A stretch of DNA of 64,000 nucleotides from Streptomyces sp. AM 2-1-1 (GTDB lineage: Bacteria > Actinomycetota > Actinomycetes > Streptomycetales > Streptomycetaceae), in assembly GCF_029167645.1 (NCBI RefSeq), contig NZ_CP119147.1:4916501-4980500 (forward strand), in the 5' to 3' direction. The translations under genes and the position numbers were made by a program. Below the pieces are notes generated by a model that worked only from the letters and a program-made list of their open reading frames with translations, ran no database searches and was not told where the DNA came from. Below, in pieces: positions 17,299-26,828 of this stretch. Within the stretch, counting starts at the first letter, position 1. Each line of letters opens with the position of its first letter.

Positions 17299-19191
17299 GT
17301 GAGCGACACACCACAGACCCTGATCGACAACCGACCGCCCTCGGTGGCGAACCTCTTCGTCGAACGCGTCACGGCCACGCCGGACGCCGAGGCGTACCGC
17401 TACCCGGTGCCGTCGTCCACGGGTGAGGGCCCGGACGAGTGGAAGTCACTGACCTGGGGCGAGTCCGCCGAGCGGGTCTACGCCATCGCGGCGGGCCTGA
17501 TCGCGCTCGGCGTACGGCCCGAGGAGCGGGTCGCCCTCGCGTCCTCCACCCGGGTCGAGTGGATCCTCGCCGACCTGGCGGTGATGTGCGCCGGGGCCGC
17601 GACGACCACGGTCTACCCCTCCACCAACACCGAGGAGTCCGCGTTCATCCTCGCCGACTCCGAGAGCCGGGTCCTGATCGCGGAGAACGCGGCCCAGGTG
17701 GCGAAGGCCCGGGAGTCCCGCGCCGAGCTGCCCGAGCTGACCCATGTCGTCGTGATCGACCCGGCCGGCGCCGAGGCCGAAGCCGGCGATCCCGAGGGCT
17801 GGCTGCTGACCCTCGCCGAGCTGGAGGCCCGGGGCACGGCCCACCTGGCGGAGCAGCCGGAGGCCGTCGAGAAGCGGGTGTCGGCCATCACCGCCGACCA
17901 GCTGGCCACCCTGATCTACACCTCCGGCACCACCGGGCGGCCCAAGGGCGTACGGCTGCCGCACGACAACTGGTCGTACATGGCCAAGGCCATTCCCTCG
18001 ACCGGGCTGATCACCGCCGACGACGTCCAGTACCTCTGGCTGCCGCTCGCGCACGTCTTCGGCAAGGTGCTGATCTCCGGCCAGATCGAGGTCGGCCACG
18101 TCACCGCCGTGGACGGCCGCGTCGACAAGATCATCGAGAACCTCCCGGTGGTCCGGCCCACCTACATGGCAGCCGTCCCGCGCATCTTCGAGAAGGTCTA
18201 CAACGGCGTCGCCGCCAAGGCCCGCGCCGGTGGCGGAGCCAAGTACAAGATCTTCCAGTGGGCCGTGGGCGTCGCCCGCGAGTACGCCAAGGTCTCGCAG
18301 GACAACTTCCGCCGCACCGGCACCGCCTCCGTCCCCTTCGCCCTCGGCCTCAAGCACCGGACCGCCGACGCCCTCGTCTACGCCAAGATCCGCGAGGCGT
18401 TCGGCGGCCGGCTGCGCGCCTGCGTCTCCGGATCGGCCGCGCTCGCCCCGGACATCGGCTTCTTCTTCGCCGGTGCGGGCGTGCACATCCTGGAGGGGTA
18501 CGGTCTGACCGAGTCCAGCGCCGCCTCCTTCTGCAACCCCGGCGAGGCCTACCGCACCGGTACCGTCGGCAAGCCGCTCCCCGGCACCGAGGTCCGCATC
18601 GCCGACGACGGTGAGGTGCTGCTGCGCGGCCCCGGCATCATGGAGGGCTACCACCGGCTGGCGGAGAAGTCCGCCGAGGTGCTGGAGTCGGACGGCTGGC
18701 TGCACACCGGCGACATCGGCGAGCTCTCCGTCGACGGGTACCTGAGCATCACGGACCGGAAGAAGGACCTGATCAAGACGTCGGGCGGCAAGTACGTCGC
18801 ACCGGCCGAGGTCGAGGGCCAGTTCAAGGCGGTCTGCCCGTTCGTCTCCAACATCCTGGTGCACGGCGCGGACCGGAACTTCTGCACCGCGCTCATCGCC
18901 CTGGACGAGCCCGCGATCCTCGGCTGGGCCGCCGAACACGGTCTGGACGGGAAGTCCTACGCCGAAGTGGTGGCCGCCCCGCAGACCGTGGAGCTCATCG
19001 AGGGGTACGTCAAGCAGCTCAACGAGGGACTTCAGCGGTGGCAGACCATCAAGAAGTTCCGCCTCCTCCCGCGTGACCTGGACATCGAGCACGGCGAGCT
19101 GACCCCCAGCCTCAAGCTGAAGCGGCCGGTCGTCGAGCGGGAGTACAAGGCGCTCATCGAGGACATGTACGCGGGGACGCGCGAAGCCTGA
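17299..19191 (+). CDS. Long-chain fatty-acid-CoA ligase (AMP-forming)
   Basis: A 630-residue adenylate-forming enzyme that activates fatty acids as acyl-AMP and then acyl-CoA. The P-loop-like motif YTSGTTGRPKGV lies near residues 210-221. A second core motif, GYGLTESSAASF, is near residue 400, and the C-terminal hinge is DGWLHTGDIGELSVDGYLSITDRKKDLIKTSGGKYVAP. This long-chain FadD/ACSL form ends with a C-terminal lid. Start GTG 17299 (VSDTPQTL) has GGAGG at 17289-17293, 5 nt upstream; ATG 17275 in frame lacks a ribosome site. It has its own upstream region with a candidate operator and is followed by a hairpin. Confidence 0.93.
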   Translation: MSDTPQTLIDNRPPSVANLFVERVTATPDAEAYRYPVPSSTGEGPDEWKSLTWGESAERVYAIAAGLIALGVRPEERVALASSTRVEWILADLAVMCAGAATTTVYPSTNTEESAFILADSESRVLIAENAAQVAKARESRAELPELTHVVVIDPAGAEAEAGDPEGWLLTLAELEARGTAHLAEQPEAVEKRVSAITADQLATLIYTSGTTGRPKGVRLPHDNWSYMAKAIPSTGLITADDVQYLWLPLAHVFGKVLISGQIEVGHVTAVDGRVDKIIENLPVVRPTYMAAVPRIFEKVYNGVAAKARAGGGAKYKIFQWAVGVAREYAKVSQDNFRRTGTASVPFALGLKHRTADALVYAKIREAFGGRLRACVSGSAALAPDIGFFFAGAGVHILEGYGLTESSAASFCNPGEAYRTGTVGKPLPGTEVRIADDGEVLLRGPGIMEGYHRLAEKSAEVLESDGWLHTGDIGELSVDGYLSITDRKKDLIKTSGGKYVAPAEVEGQFKAVCPFVSNILVHGADRNFCTALIALDEPAILGWAAEHGLDGKSYAEVVAAPQTVELIEGYVKQLNEGLQRWQTIKKFRLLPRDLDIEHGELTPSLKLKRPVVEREYKALIEDMYAGTREA

Positions 19192-19209
19192 TCCGGCGCG
19201 GCGCCGGGG

Positions 19210-19241
19210 CGGGGGTGGGCGCACGACCGTGCCCGCCCCCG
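19210..19241 (+). terminator. Hairpin terminator after acyl-CoA ligase gene
   Basis: CGGGGGTGGGC (19210-19220) pairs with GCCCGCCCCCG (19231-19241) with one G-T wobble, loop GCACGACCGT. It lies 19 nt after the stop codon. Confidence 0.75.
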
Positions 19242-19461
19242 CTTCCCGTTCCCGTCCCCGCTCGTGACCCGGGGAGCGGGCCGGTCCGGGGCGCGCCCCG
19301 TCGCGCCCGCCGTGCGCCGGCCGCGTGCTCCGGCGCACGACCCGCGTGGGAGTGGCGCGCATTCCTCCTCCCAGTTCGGTAACTAGGTGCGCCCGAGCCC
19401 GGCCGGTCTGCCACTCTGTCGTTGTCGTCAGCGGCGTTTCGAGATCCGGAGGAGCCGCACC

Positions 19462-21594
19462 GTGGGGCCAATTCCTGTGCAGCGGGCCACCATCCACCGG
19501 GCGGGTGGTACCGACGCGGGCCGGGCCGGCGAACCCCCGCTCGTCAGTACGACCAGCCTGCCCGGCACGGCGCAGTCCCCGTCGGGCGCCCGCCGGTTCG
19601 TCCGGGCCGTGCTCGCCGAATGGGCCGGGCTCGGAGTGCCGGCCGCCGTGGGGTTCAGCGACCGGCTCGCCGACGACCTGGTGAACGTCGCCAGCGAGCT
19701 GGTCACCAACGCCGTCGTGCACGCCGGGACCGTCGTCGGCCTGCTGGTACGTCTGGAGCACGCCACCGGCGAGGAACCGGCGGCGCTGGTCCTGGAGATC
19801 ACCGACCACCGTCCCGCCCGGGCGACCGGCGAGCGGACCGGCGAACCGCCCTCGGCGGCCACCGCCCCCCGGCCGCTCCCCGGCGCGGGCGCGGCCACCC
19901 CGCCGAAGGTGACCACCGCCTCCACGGCCCCCACCCGCACCGCCCCTCCGGGCGTCGCCGCTCCCGAGCCGTCCGTCGCACCGGGGCCGCAGGCGGCGGG
20001 CGACCCGTACGGCCTGGCCGAGTACGGCCGGGGGCTCGACCTCGTCGCCGCGCTCTCCGCCGCCTGGGGCATCACCTACCGCACCGGGCACAAGACCGTC
20101 TGGGCCCGGCTCCCCGTGGACGACTGGGCCGGCCCCGCTCCGGCCGGTGCGGAGACCCCGGCCGACCACCGGCACGGCGCCACCGGCCCCGTCGGTCCCA
20201 CCGGCCCCCGCGGCGCGCCCGGTGGCCACGCCTCCGAGGTCCCGCGGGCCGCCACCAGCGACCTCCTGGTGGCGGCCGCCCAGCCGGACACCCGCGACGA
20301 CAGCGTCTGGGACGAACGGGGCGCCCTCGCCTTCCTCGCCGAGGCGTCCGACCTGCTCACCGGCCAGCTCGACGAGGAGTGGGTGGCGACGGCGGCGGGC
20401 CGGCTGCTCGTTCCCCGGCTGGTCGACTGGTGCGCCATCTGGCTGGACGAGGGAGGCGCGGGCGCCCCGGGCGCACCTCGTCTCACCTGCGTACGGCCCG
20501 GGGACGACGCCGTCACCGGGCCGCTGGGCGGGGTGCTGATGAACGAACCGTTCAGGCTCCCGGGCAGCGCCGGATCCGGACCCGTGGCCCTGCCCTGGCC
20601 GCCGGCGGGCCGGGAGCCCGGAGCCCGCGACGGGGCCGCCCTCGCCTGCCGCATCACGGCGGGAGGCCGCACGCTGGGCACCGTGCTCGTCGGCCGCGAG
20701 AACGAGCCCGGCGCCCGGATGCCCGAGGCCGTGGTCCGCGTCGTGGAGGACTTCGTACGCCGTCTCGGCCTCGCCGTCGGGGCCGCCCGCGCCTACACCC
20801 GGCAGGCGACCATCAGCCGCATCCTCCAGCGCGGGCTGCTGCCCAACAAGGTCGCCGACATCCCCGGCATGAGCCACGCCCTCGTCTACGAGCCCAGTGA
20901 CGACGGCGTGGTCGGAGGCGACTTCTACGACATCTTCCCGTGCCCGAACGACCGCTGGTGCTTCGTCCTCGGCGACGTCCAGGGCAGCGGCCCCGAGGCC
21001 GCCGTGGTGACCGGCCTGGCCCGGCCCTGGATCCGGCTGCTGTCGCGCGAGGGCTTCGCGGTCGGAGACGTACTCGACCGGCTCAACCGGCTGCTCCTGG
21101 ACGACGCCATGGAGGCCGCCGAGGCCGCCGCACTGATGGTCGTGGCGGCGGGCGGGCAGCAGATCTCCGACGGCGGGCAGTCCCGCTTCCTCTCGCTGCT
21201 CTACGGCGAGGTGGTCCCGCTCCCCGGCGGCGGCGCGCGGTGCACGGTCGCCAGCGCGGGCCACCCGCTGCCGCTGTTACTGCGCCCCGACGGCTCGGTT
21301 CGGCCGGCGGCCGAGCCGCAGGTGCTGCTCGGAGTGGTGGAGGAGGTGGCGTACGAGAGCCAGAGCTTCGACCTGGAGCCGGGCGACACCCTGCTCTGCG
21401 TCACGGACGGGGTGACCGAGCGGCGCTCCGGCTCCGTGCTCTTCGACGACGGTGACGGTCTCGCCCACGCGCTCGCGTCCTGCGCGGGACAGAGCGCGAG
21501 GGAGGTGGCCGAGCACATCCGCCGGGCCGTGCACGGCTTCTCCGCACTGCCCCCCGACGACGACGTGGCGCTGCTGGTGCTCCGCGCGGACTGA
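19462..21594 (+). CDS. SpoIIE-type PP2C phosphatase with RsbW-like ATPase and GAF-like domains; TTA codon
   Basis: A 710-residue regulatory protein of the kind that controls anti-sigma/anti-anti-sigma partner switches. An RsbW-like HATPase lies in residues 40-215: N box ELVTNAVVHAG at 79-88, G box YGRGLDLVAALSAAWG near 190-205. It is split by a 60-residue Pro/Ala/Thr linker. A GAF-like region follows at about 290-440. The C-terminal SpoIIE phosphatase (about 470-710) has GGDFYDIF, GDVQGSGPEAA and CVTDGVTERR with metal-binding aspartates. GTG 19462 has GGAGGA 8 nt upstream. Codon 606 (21277-21279) is TTA, the codon read by the bldA tRNA. Its partner sigma factor is not in the window. Confidence 0.9.
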   Translation: MGPIPVQRATIHRAGGTDAGRAGEPPLVSTTSLPGTAQSPSGARRFVRAVLAEWAGLGVPAAVGFSDRLADDLVNVASELVTNAVVHAGTVVGLLVRLEHATGEEPAALVLEITDHRPARATGERTGEPPSAATAPRPLPGAGAATPPKVTTASTAPTRTAPPGVAAPEPSVAPGPQAAGDPYGLAEYGRGLDLVAALSAAWGITYRTGHKTVWARLPVDDWAGPAPAGAETPADHRHGATGPVGPTGPRGAPGGHASEVPRAATSDLLVAAAQPDTRDDSVWDERGALAFLAEASDLLTGQLDEEWVATAAGRLLVPRLVDWCAIWLDEGGAGAPGAPRLTCVRPGDDAVTGPLGGVLMNEPFRLPGSAGSGPVALPWPPAGREPGARDGAALACRITAGGRTLGTVLVGRENEPGARMPEAVVRVVEDFVRRLGLAVGAARAYTRQATISRILQRGLLPNKVADIPGMSHALVYEPSDDGVVGGDFYDIFPCPNDRWCFVLGDVQGSGPEAAVVTGLARPWIRLLSREGFAVGDVLDRLNRLLLDDAMEAAEAAALMVVAAGGQQISDGGQSRFLSLLYGEVVPLPGGGARCTVASAGHPLPLLLRPDGSVRPAAEPQVLLGVVEEVAYESQSFDLEPGDTLLCVTDGVTERRSGSVLFDDGDGLAHALASCAGQSAREVAEHIRRAVHGFSALPPDDDVALLVLRAD

Positions 21595-21682
21595 GCCCCC
21601 CCGCCCCGCGGGGGGAGGTCCGGACGGCGGGCGCCGCCGCGTGTGGCCCGGGCCACTTCGGCGGCGAGCGACAATGGACGGT

Positions 21683-22915
21683 ATGCCTTCCGTACTGCCC
21701 GATGGTGAGCCCGTGCCCGACGACGGGGCGTTGCCCCGCCACGCCCTGGAAGGCGCCGCCGACCGCCCCCTCGGCTTCTACCTGCACGTCCCGTACTGCG
21801 CGACCCGCTGCGGCTACTGCGACTTCAACACCTACACCGCCACCGAGCTGCGCGGCTCGGGCGGCGCCCTGGCCTCCCGCGACAACTACGCCGCCCACCT
21901 GATCGAGGAGGTCCGCCGGGCCCGCACGGTCCTCGGTGACGACCCGCGCCCGGTGCGCACGGTCTTCGTCGGCGGCGGCACGCCCACCCTGCTGCCCGCC
22001 GCCGACCTCGTGCGGATGCTGGCGGCGATCCGCGACGAGTTCGGGCTCGCCCCGGACGCGGAGATCACCACCGAGGCGAACCCGGAGTCGGTCGGACCGG
22101 CCTACCTGGCCGAGCTGCGCGCGGGCGGCTTCAACCGGATCTCCTTCGGCATGCAGAGCGCCAAGCAGCACGTGCTGAAGATCCTGGACCGCACCCACAC
22201 CCCCGGGCGGCCCGAGGCCTGCGTCGCCGAGGCGAGGGACGCCGGGTTCGACCACGTCAACCTGGACCTGATCTACGGCACTCCGGGGGAGTCCGACGAC
22301 GACTGGCGGGCCTCCCTGGACGCGGCGATCGGCGCGGGCCCCGACCACGTGTCGGCGTACGCGCTGATCGTGGAGGAGGGCACCCAGCTGGCCCGCCGCA
22401 TCCGGCGCGGCGAGGTCCCGATGACCGACGACGACGTGCACGCCGACCGCTACCTGATCGCCGACGAGGCGATGGCCGCCGCCGGCTTCTCCTGGTACGA
22501 GGTCTCGAACTGGGCCCGCACCCCCGAGGGCCGCTGCCTGCACAACGAGCTGTACTGGCGCGGCGCCGACTGGTGGGGCGCCGGGCCGGGCGCGCACAGC
22601 CACGTCGGCGGCGTGCGCTGGTGGAACGTGAAGCACCCGGGGGCGTACGCGCAGGCGCTCGCCGAAGGGCGTTCGCCCGGCGCGGGCCGGGAGATCCTCT
22701 CCGTCGAGGACCGCCGCGTGGAGCGCGTCCTGCTGGAACTCCGGCTCCTTGACGGCTGCCCCCTCTCGCTGCTCAAGCCGGACGGCCTCGCCGCCTCCCG
22801 ACGGGTCCTCGGCGAGGGCCTCCTGGAACCCGGACCGTACGAGGAGGGCCGCGCGGTCCTCACCCTGCGCGGACGGCTCCTCGCCGACGCGGTCGTGCGC
22901 GACCTGGTCGACTGA
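21683..22915 (+). CDS. hemW: HemW-like radical SAM heme chaperone (coproporphyrinogen III oxidase-like)
   Basis: A 410-residue radical SAM protein. The cluster motif CATRCGYCDF (CxxxCxxC) is near residues 39-46, followed by VFVGGGTPTLLP and the ISFGMQS segment. HemW proteins bind heme and deliver it to apoproteins; they are often mislabelled as oxygen-independent coproporphyrinogen oxidase HemN, which has an N-terminal extension that is absent here. GACAAT at 21670-21675 ends 7 nt before ATG 21683, so the mRNA is probably leaderless; ATG 21674 in frame lies inside that -10. It converges on the next gene with a 12-nt gap. Confidence 0.92.
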   Translation: MPSVLPDGEPVPDDGALPRHALEGAADRPLGFYLHVPYCATRCGYCDFNTYTATELRGSGGALASRDNYAAHLIEEVRRARTVLGDDPRPVRTVFVGGGTPTLLPAADLVRMLAAIRDEFGLAPDAEITTEANPESVGPAYLAELRAGGFNRISFGMQSAKQHVLKILDRTHTPGRPEACVAEARDAGFDHVNLDLIYGTPGESDDDWRASLDAAIGAGPDHVSAYALIVEEGTQLARRIRRGEVPMTDDDVHADRYLIADEAMAAAGFSWYEVSNWARTPEGRCLHNELYWRGADWWGAGPGAHSHVGGVRWWNVKHPGAYAQALAEGRSPGAGREILSVEDRRVERVLLELRLLDGCPLSLLKPDGLAASRRVLGEGLLEPGPYEEGRAVLTLRGRLLADAVVRDLVD

Positions 22916-22927
22916 CCGCCACCCGGT

Positions 22928-25801
22928 TCAGGGCCGGCAGCTCTCCCCGGTCAGCCTGAGCTTCTCCGGTGTGCGGCCCGCCGCCTTGCCGCAGACGATC
23001 GAGGTGACCGCCTCCGCACCCCGGCCCACGACCTTGACGACGTCCAGCCCGTGCAGGTTGTCGGTGAGGGAGGCGGGCGACCCGGCGAGGGAGACGGTGC
23101 CGGTGGGCATGTCGTCGAGGTCCACCGTGTGCAGCAGCGCCCAGGTCTCGGCGGCGCTGCGCGCGACGTCGCCCCGGGCGGCGGCGTCGTAGAGGGCGGC
23201 CGTCGCGCTGTAGGCCATGACGATCTGGCCGCTGGCCCAGAGGGCGTTCCGGTACCCCTCCGGGCCGGTCCGCGACGTGGGCCGTCCGGTTCCCTCCGGG
23301 AGCAGTGCGGCGAGGGCCGCGCTCGCGCGGGGGTAGAAGGCGGCGCCGCGGTCCGCGGCCGTCGGAGCGAGGGCGGTGTAGTAGAGGGTGACCCGGCCCG
23401 TGTCGGTGAAGGTGGCCTTGGTCAGGTCGTCGCCGGTGAAGACGGTGATGTCCTTCCGGGAGCACCCCGTGGTGTGCGACAGCTTCTCCATCAGCGGGTC
23501 GACGTCCTCGGCCCGGCCCGCGAAGTACAGCGCGTCCGGGACCGGAGGTGCCTCGCACAGGGAGGCGACCGCCTCGCCGAGGGCGGCCGCGCCGTTGTCG
23601 GCGAGCGGGTAGCCGACGTTCTCACCGACGAGGTAGCCCGCGGCTTCGAGCATCTTCCGGCCCGCGTCGCGCTGTTCGATCGTGTACTGGTCCTTGTCCC
23701 CGTTCTCCTTCGTCCGGGAGAGGACGAGGGCGCGGCCGGTGCCGTCGGGGGGTGCGAGCCGGCGGGCGACGAGCCCGAGTGCGTACGTCTGCTCCTCGTC
23801 GGTGGCCGCGAGCCCGAAGTAGTTCGACTTCCGGGGCAGTTCGCCGCTGGAGTTGGTGGTGTCCACCACGGCGAGACCCGCCTTGCGCAGCGCCTCGGTG
23901 GCTTCCTCGCTCTCCGTGGTGTTGCGGCCCATGCCGACGACCCCCACCACGTGCGGGTCCTGCCGGGCCACCTCGATGATCTTCCGCACCGTGACGGTCT
24001 GGTGCAGCATGTCCTCGCCGCCGTTGGCCAGCAGGACCTTGAGCTTGACCGGGTGCTTCGTCAGCGGGCTGTTGACCGACCGCTGGTGGAGGTAGACCCC
24101 GGTGAGCTCCTCCAGCCCCTTGCGGCTGTCCTCCACCTTCTCGGCGGTGAGCGGACCGGCGTAGACCACCGTGACGTACGACTCGTCGGCGCCGATCCCG
24201 GCGTTCTCTTCCCGGACGGCCCGCTCGACGCGCTCGAAGGTGACTCCCGTGCCCAGACCCCTCAGCTCCAGGTCGTTCCCCCCGGCGAACCACACCTCGG
24301 GCGCCGTGGCGACACCCACGCACTCCCGGGGGCCGGACCGGCTCCAGACGGCGTCGGTGTTCCGGTCGGTCAGCGGCCCGTGGCAGTAGGTGGCCTGCCA
24401 GTGCTCGCTCCAGAGGAAGGTGCCGAGCAGGCTTCCGACGAGGATCAGCGCCACGGAGGTCCGGGACATGACGAACCAGGCCCATGTCCGGCGCACCCGC
24501 ACCGTGTGCAGCCGCGCGTCCGCGTGCTCGTGGGTCAACTGGGCCGTGGAGAGCGGCAGCCGCAGCACCCACGAGAGCGCCGACGCTCCAGCGGGGGACT
24601 GGCCGATGCTCAGGTCGTCCACCCACCGCCGGTAGCGGGCCTGCGCCCCCGACCACGGCACCCGGCGGTCCGCCGACGGGTCCACCGGCGGCTGCGAGGG
24701 AGTGTGGGTCAGCTCCTCGGCGGCCGGCAGCGAGGCCAGGAGCAGCAGCGGGTCGACCTCGCTGCGGCGCGAGCGCACGTTGTTGATCGCGTTGATCAGC
24801 AGCACACCCCCGTTCTCCCGGGTGGCCGTCGGCAGCAGCACGACCGGGGGGACCGTGCGCTTGCCGCGCCGCCCGTCCCAGGCGCGGGGCCGGTAGTTGT
24901 GCCGCAGGTCCTCCAGCAACGCCTGGACCCGCAGTTCCAGGTGGAACTGGCGGGCGGCCGCGTCGCCCTCCCGCGCCTCGGCGACCCGGAGCGCGACGGC
25001 GGCGGCGCGGGCCCGGATCACCCGCCACGAACCGCTCGGCGACAGCCAGGACCAGCCGTCCGAGGGGTATGCCGTGCTGGAGGCGGCGAGCGAGGAGGTG
25101 GTGGCGAGCCAGCGGCTGGCCCGCCGCAGCCAGAGCAGCGGGGGCGCCGAGGTCGTCAGCAGCCGCACCACCGCCAGCACCAGGGTCGCGGCGGCGGTCA
25201 GCAGCAGTGTGGCGGTCCAGCCGATCTCCCCGAGCAGCACGCCGAGCACCGCGATGAAGACGGCGCCCAGGAAGGTCTCGGGGCGGACCGACGCGCGCAG
25301 CGAGCGGGTCCAGTCGTCCGGCCCGGACCGGGTGGGCCGCCAGCGAAGCGAGCCCAGCTCCTCCAGGATGCGCTCCCCCCGGTCGGCCGGAGCACCGCCG
25401 CCCGGTCGCGCCACCACCTGCGCGGTCGCCTGCTCGATGGCGCCCAGAAGCCGCGACCGGGGGAAGGTGAAGGGCTTGTACTGGCTGCGCTCGCGGGTCT
25501 CCCAGGGGCGCTCCGCCAGCGTCCGCACCATGCCGAGCGCCGACTCGTACGGGGAGGTGCCCCGGCTCTCCAGCAGCCGCACCGGGACCCGGCGCGGCTC
25601 GTTGGCCCGGTGGACCAGGTGCGCGATCTCCCGGACCCGCTCGTCGATCCCGGGGCCGGCGCCGGGGTCCTCTGCCTGGGCGACCACGATGGGCATCACC
25701 GGCCGGTTGATCCGGTACCGGTCGATGAGCTCCTGCACGAGATGGAAGACGGCGGACGCCGCCTCGTTGCCGCCGTTCTGCTGCCAGGCCCCTCGTGTCA
25801 T
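22928..25801 (-). CDS. Large membrane protein with outside periplasmic-binding-protein-like domain
   Basis: A 957-residue protein I cannot assign to a named family. A cytoplasmic N-terminal part (1-175) has alternating beta/alpha character. Two membrane helices lie at about 177-193 and 195-215. A second cytoplasmic part (216-440) includes VPPVVLLPTATRENGG and DPLLLLASLPAAEEL, like the core of a degenerate STAND-type module without a Walker A. A third helix follows at about 443-463. The outside domain (about 470-957) resembles a type I periplasmic binding protein of the branched-chain amino-acid type, with VVGVVGMGRNTTESEEATEAL and SNYFGLAATDEEQTY. The layout suggests a ligand sensor coupling outside binding to a cytoplasmic effector. 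No ABC permease or ATPase is nearby. Confidence 0.85.
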   Translation of the reverse strand: MTRGAWQQNGGNEAASAVFHLVQELIDRYRINRPVMPIVVAQAEDPGAGPGIDERVREIAHLVHRANEPRRVPVRLLESRGTSPYESALGMVRTLAERPWETRERSQYKPFTFPRSRLLGAIEQATAQVVARPGGGAPADRGERILEELGSLRWRPTRSGPDDWTRSLRASVRPETFLGAVFIAVLGVLLGEIGWTATLLLTAAATLVLAVVRLLTTSAPPLLWLRRASRWLATTSSLAASSTAYPSDGWSWLSPSGSWRVIRARAAAVALRVAEAREGDAAARQFHLELRVQALLEDLRHNYRPRAWDGRRGKRTVPPVVLLPTATRENGGVLLINAINNVRSRRSEVDPLLLLASLPAAEELTHTPSQPPVDPSADRRVPWSGAQARYRRWVDDLSIGQSPAGASALSWVLRLPLSTAQLTHEHADARLHTVRVRRTWAWFVMSRTSVALILVGSLLGTFLWSEHWQATYCHGPLTDRNTDAVWSRSGPRECVGVATAPEVWFAGGNDLELRGLGTGVTFERVERAVREENAGIGADESYVTVVYAGPLTAEKVEDSRKGLEELTGVYLHQRSVNSPLTKHPVKLKVLLANGGEDMLHQTVTVRKIIEVARQDPHVVGVVGMGRNTTESEEATEALRKAGLAVVDTTNSSGELPRKSNYFGLAATDEEQTYALGLVARRLAPPDGTGRALVLSRTKENGDKDQYTIEQRDAGRKMLEAAGYLVGENVGYPLADNGAAALGEAVASLCEAPPVPDALYFAGRAEDVDPLMEKLSHTTGCSRKDITVFTGDDLTKATFTDTGRVTLYYTALAPTAADRGAAFYPRASAALAALLPEGTGRPTSRTGPEGYRNALWASGQIVMAYSATAALYDAAARGDVARSAAETWALLHTVDLDDMPTGTVSLAGSPASLTDNLHGLDVVKVVGRGAEAVTSIVCGKAAGRTPEKLRLTGESCRP

Positions 25802-25951
25802 CCCCGTGTCCCCCGTCGCAGACCGATTCCGAACCCCCCAATCAACCGGTCAGGCGTGCGAACCGCAGCGATGTATCCGGATCGGGACCAGATGCGTGGG
25901 AACGGGGGACGGTCGGTGCCCCGGAGCGCGTCCCGGGGCACCCCCCGGACC

Positions 25952-26770
25952 TCACTCCGCGAGCGTGACGAAGTCGATCAGCTCTTCGACCCGCCCCAGG
26001 AGCTGGGGCTCGAGGTCCCGGTACGAGCGGACCCCCGACAGGATCCGCTGCCAGGCCGCCCCGGTGTTCTCCGGCCACCCCAGCGCCCGGCACACCCCCG
26101 TCTTCCAGTCCTGCCCGCGCGGTACGGACGGCCAGCCGGGGATCCCCACCGAGGCCGGCTTCACGGCCTCCCACACGTCGATGAAGGGGTGTCCGACCAC
26201 CAGCACGTGCGGATCGGTCACCCGGGCCGCGAGGCGTGACTCCTTGGAACCGGACACGAGATGGTCCACCAGCACCCCGAGCCGCGCGTCCGGACCCGGC
26301 GCGAACTCCCGCACAATCGCCGGGAGATCGTCGATGCCCTCCAGGTACTCCACGACCACCCCCTCGATCCGCAGGTCGTCGCCCCACACCCGCTCGACCA
26401 GCTCCGCGTCGTGCCGGCCCTCCACGTAGATCCGCCCGGCCCGAGCCACCCGGGCCCGCGCGCCGGGCACGGCCACCGACCCGGAGGCCGTACGGGCGGG
26501 CGTCACCGGACCACCGGACGACGGGCGCACGAGCGTCACCACCCGCCCCTCCAGCAGGAATCCGCGCGGCTCCATGGGGAAGACCCGGTGCTTGCCGAAC
26601 CGGTCCTCCAGCGTCACCACCGGCCCCTGGGCGGACTTCTCGCAGCGGATCACCGCCCCGCAGAACCCGGTGGAGACCTCCTCCACGACCAGATCCGGTT
26701 CGGCGGGCACCTCGGGCACGGGGGCGGACCTCTTCCACGGCGGGGTCAGGTCCGGCTGGTAGCTGCGCAT
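25952..26770 (-). CDS. DUF3097 family protein
   Basis: A 272-residue protein of the actinobacterial DUF3097 family, recognised by MRSYQPDLTPPWKRSAPVPE at the start and GFCGAVIRCEKSAQGPVVTL near residue 35. A second half begins RIYVEGRHDAELVERVWGDD (about 113-132), which looks like a Toprim domain (acidic EGRHDAE motif, then VLVDHLV and PHVLVVGHPF). A Toprim fold would suggest metal-dependent nucleic-acid chemistry, but the function is not known. ATG 26770. It is in tandem with the MBL gene upstream and the large membrane-protein gene downstream, with 58- and 150-nt gaps. Confidence 0.88.
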   Translation of the reverse strand: MRSYQPDLTPPWKRSAPVPEVPAEPDLVVEEVSTGFCGAVIRCEKSAQGPVVTLEDRFGKHRVFPMEPRGFLLEGRVVTLVRPSSGGPVTPARTASGSVAVPGARARVARAGRIYVEGRHDAELVERVWGDDLRIEGVVVEYLEGIDDLPAIVREFAPGPDARLGVLVDHLVSGSKESRLAARVTDPHVLVVGHPFIDVWEAVKPASVGIPGWPSVPRGQDWKTGVCRALGWPENTGAAWQRILSGVRSYRDLEPQLLGRVEELIDFVTLAE

Positions 26771-26828
26771 GGCACGACGATAATTCGCCGGCCGGCCGGG
26801 GGGTGCCCGACTCCGGTGCCGTCCGGGC

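Noticed and set aside
17446..21264. 1272-codon open frame antisense to the acyl-CoA ligase and phosphatase genes
   Set aside because: Spans two well-supported genes and has no recognisable domain; a product of codon bias.
22928..25801. Ordinary ABC transporter substrate-binding protein
   Set aside because: Twice the usual length, with cytoplasmic parts and three membrane helices, no lipobox and no transporter genes nearby.
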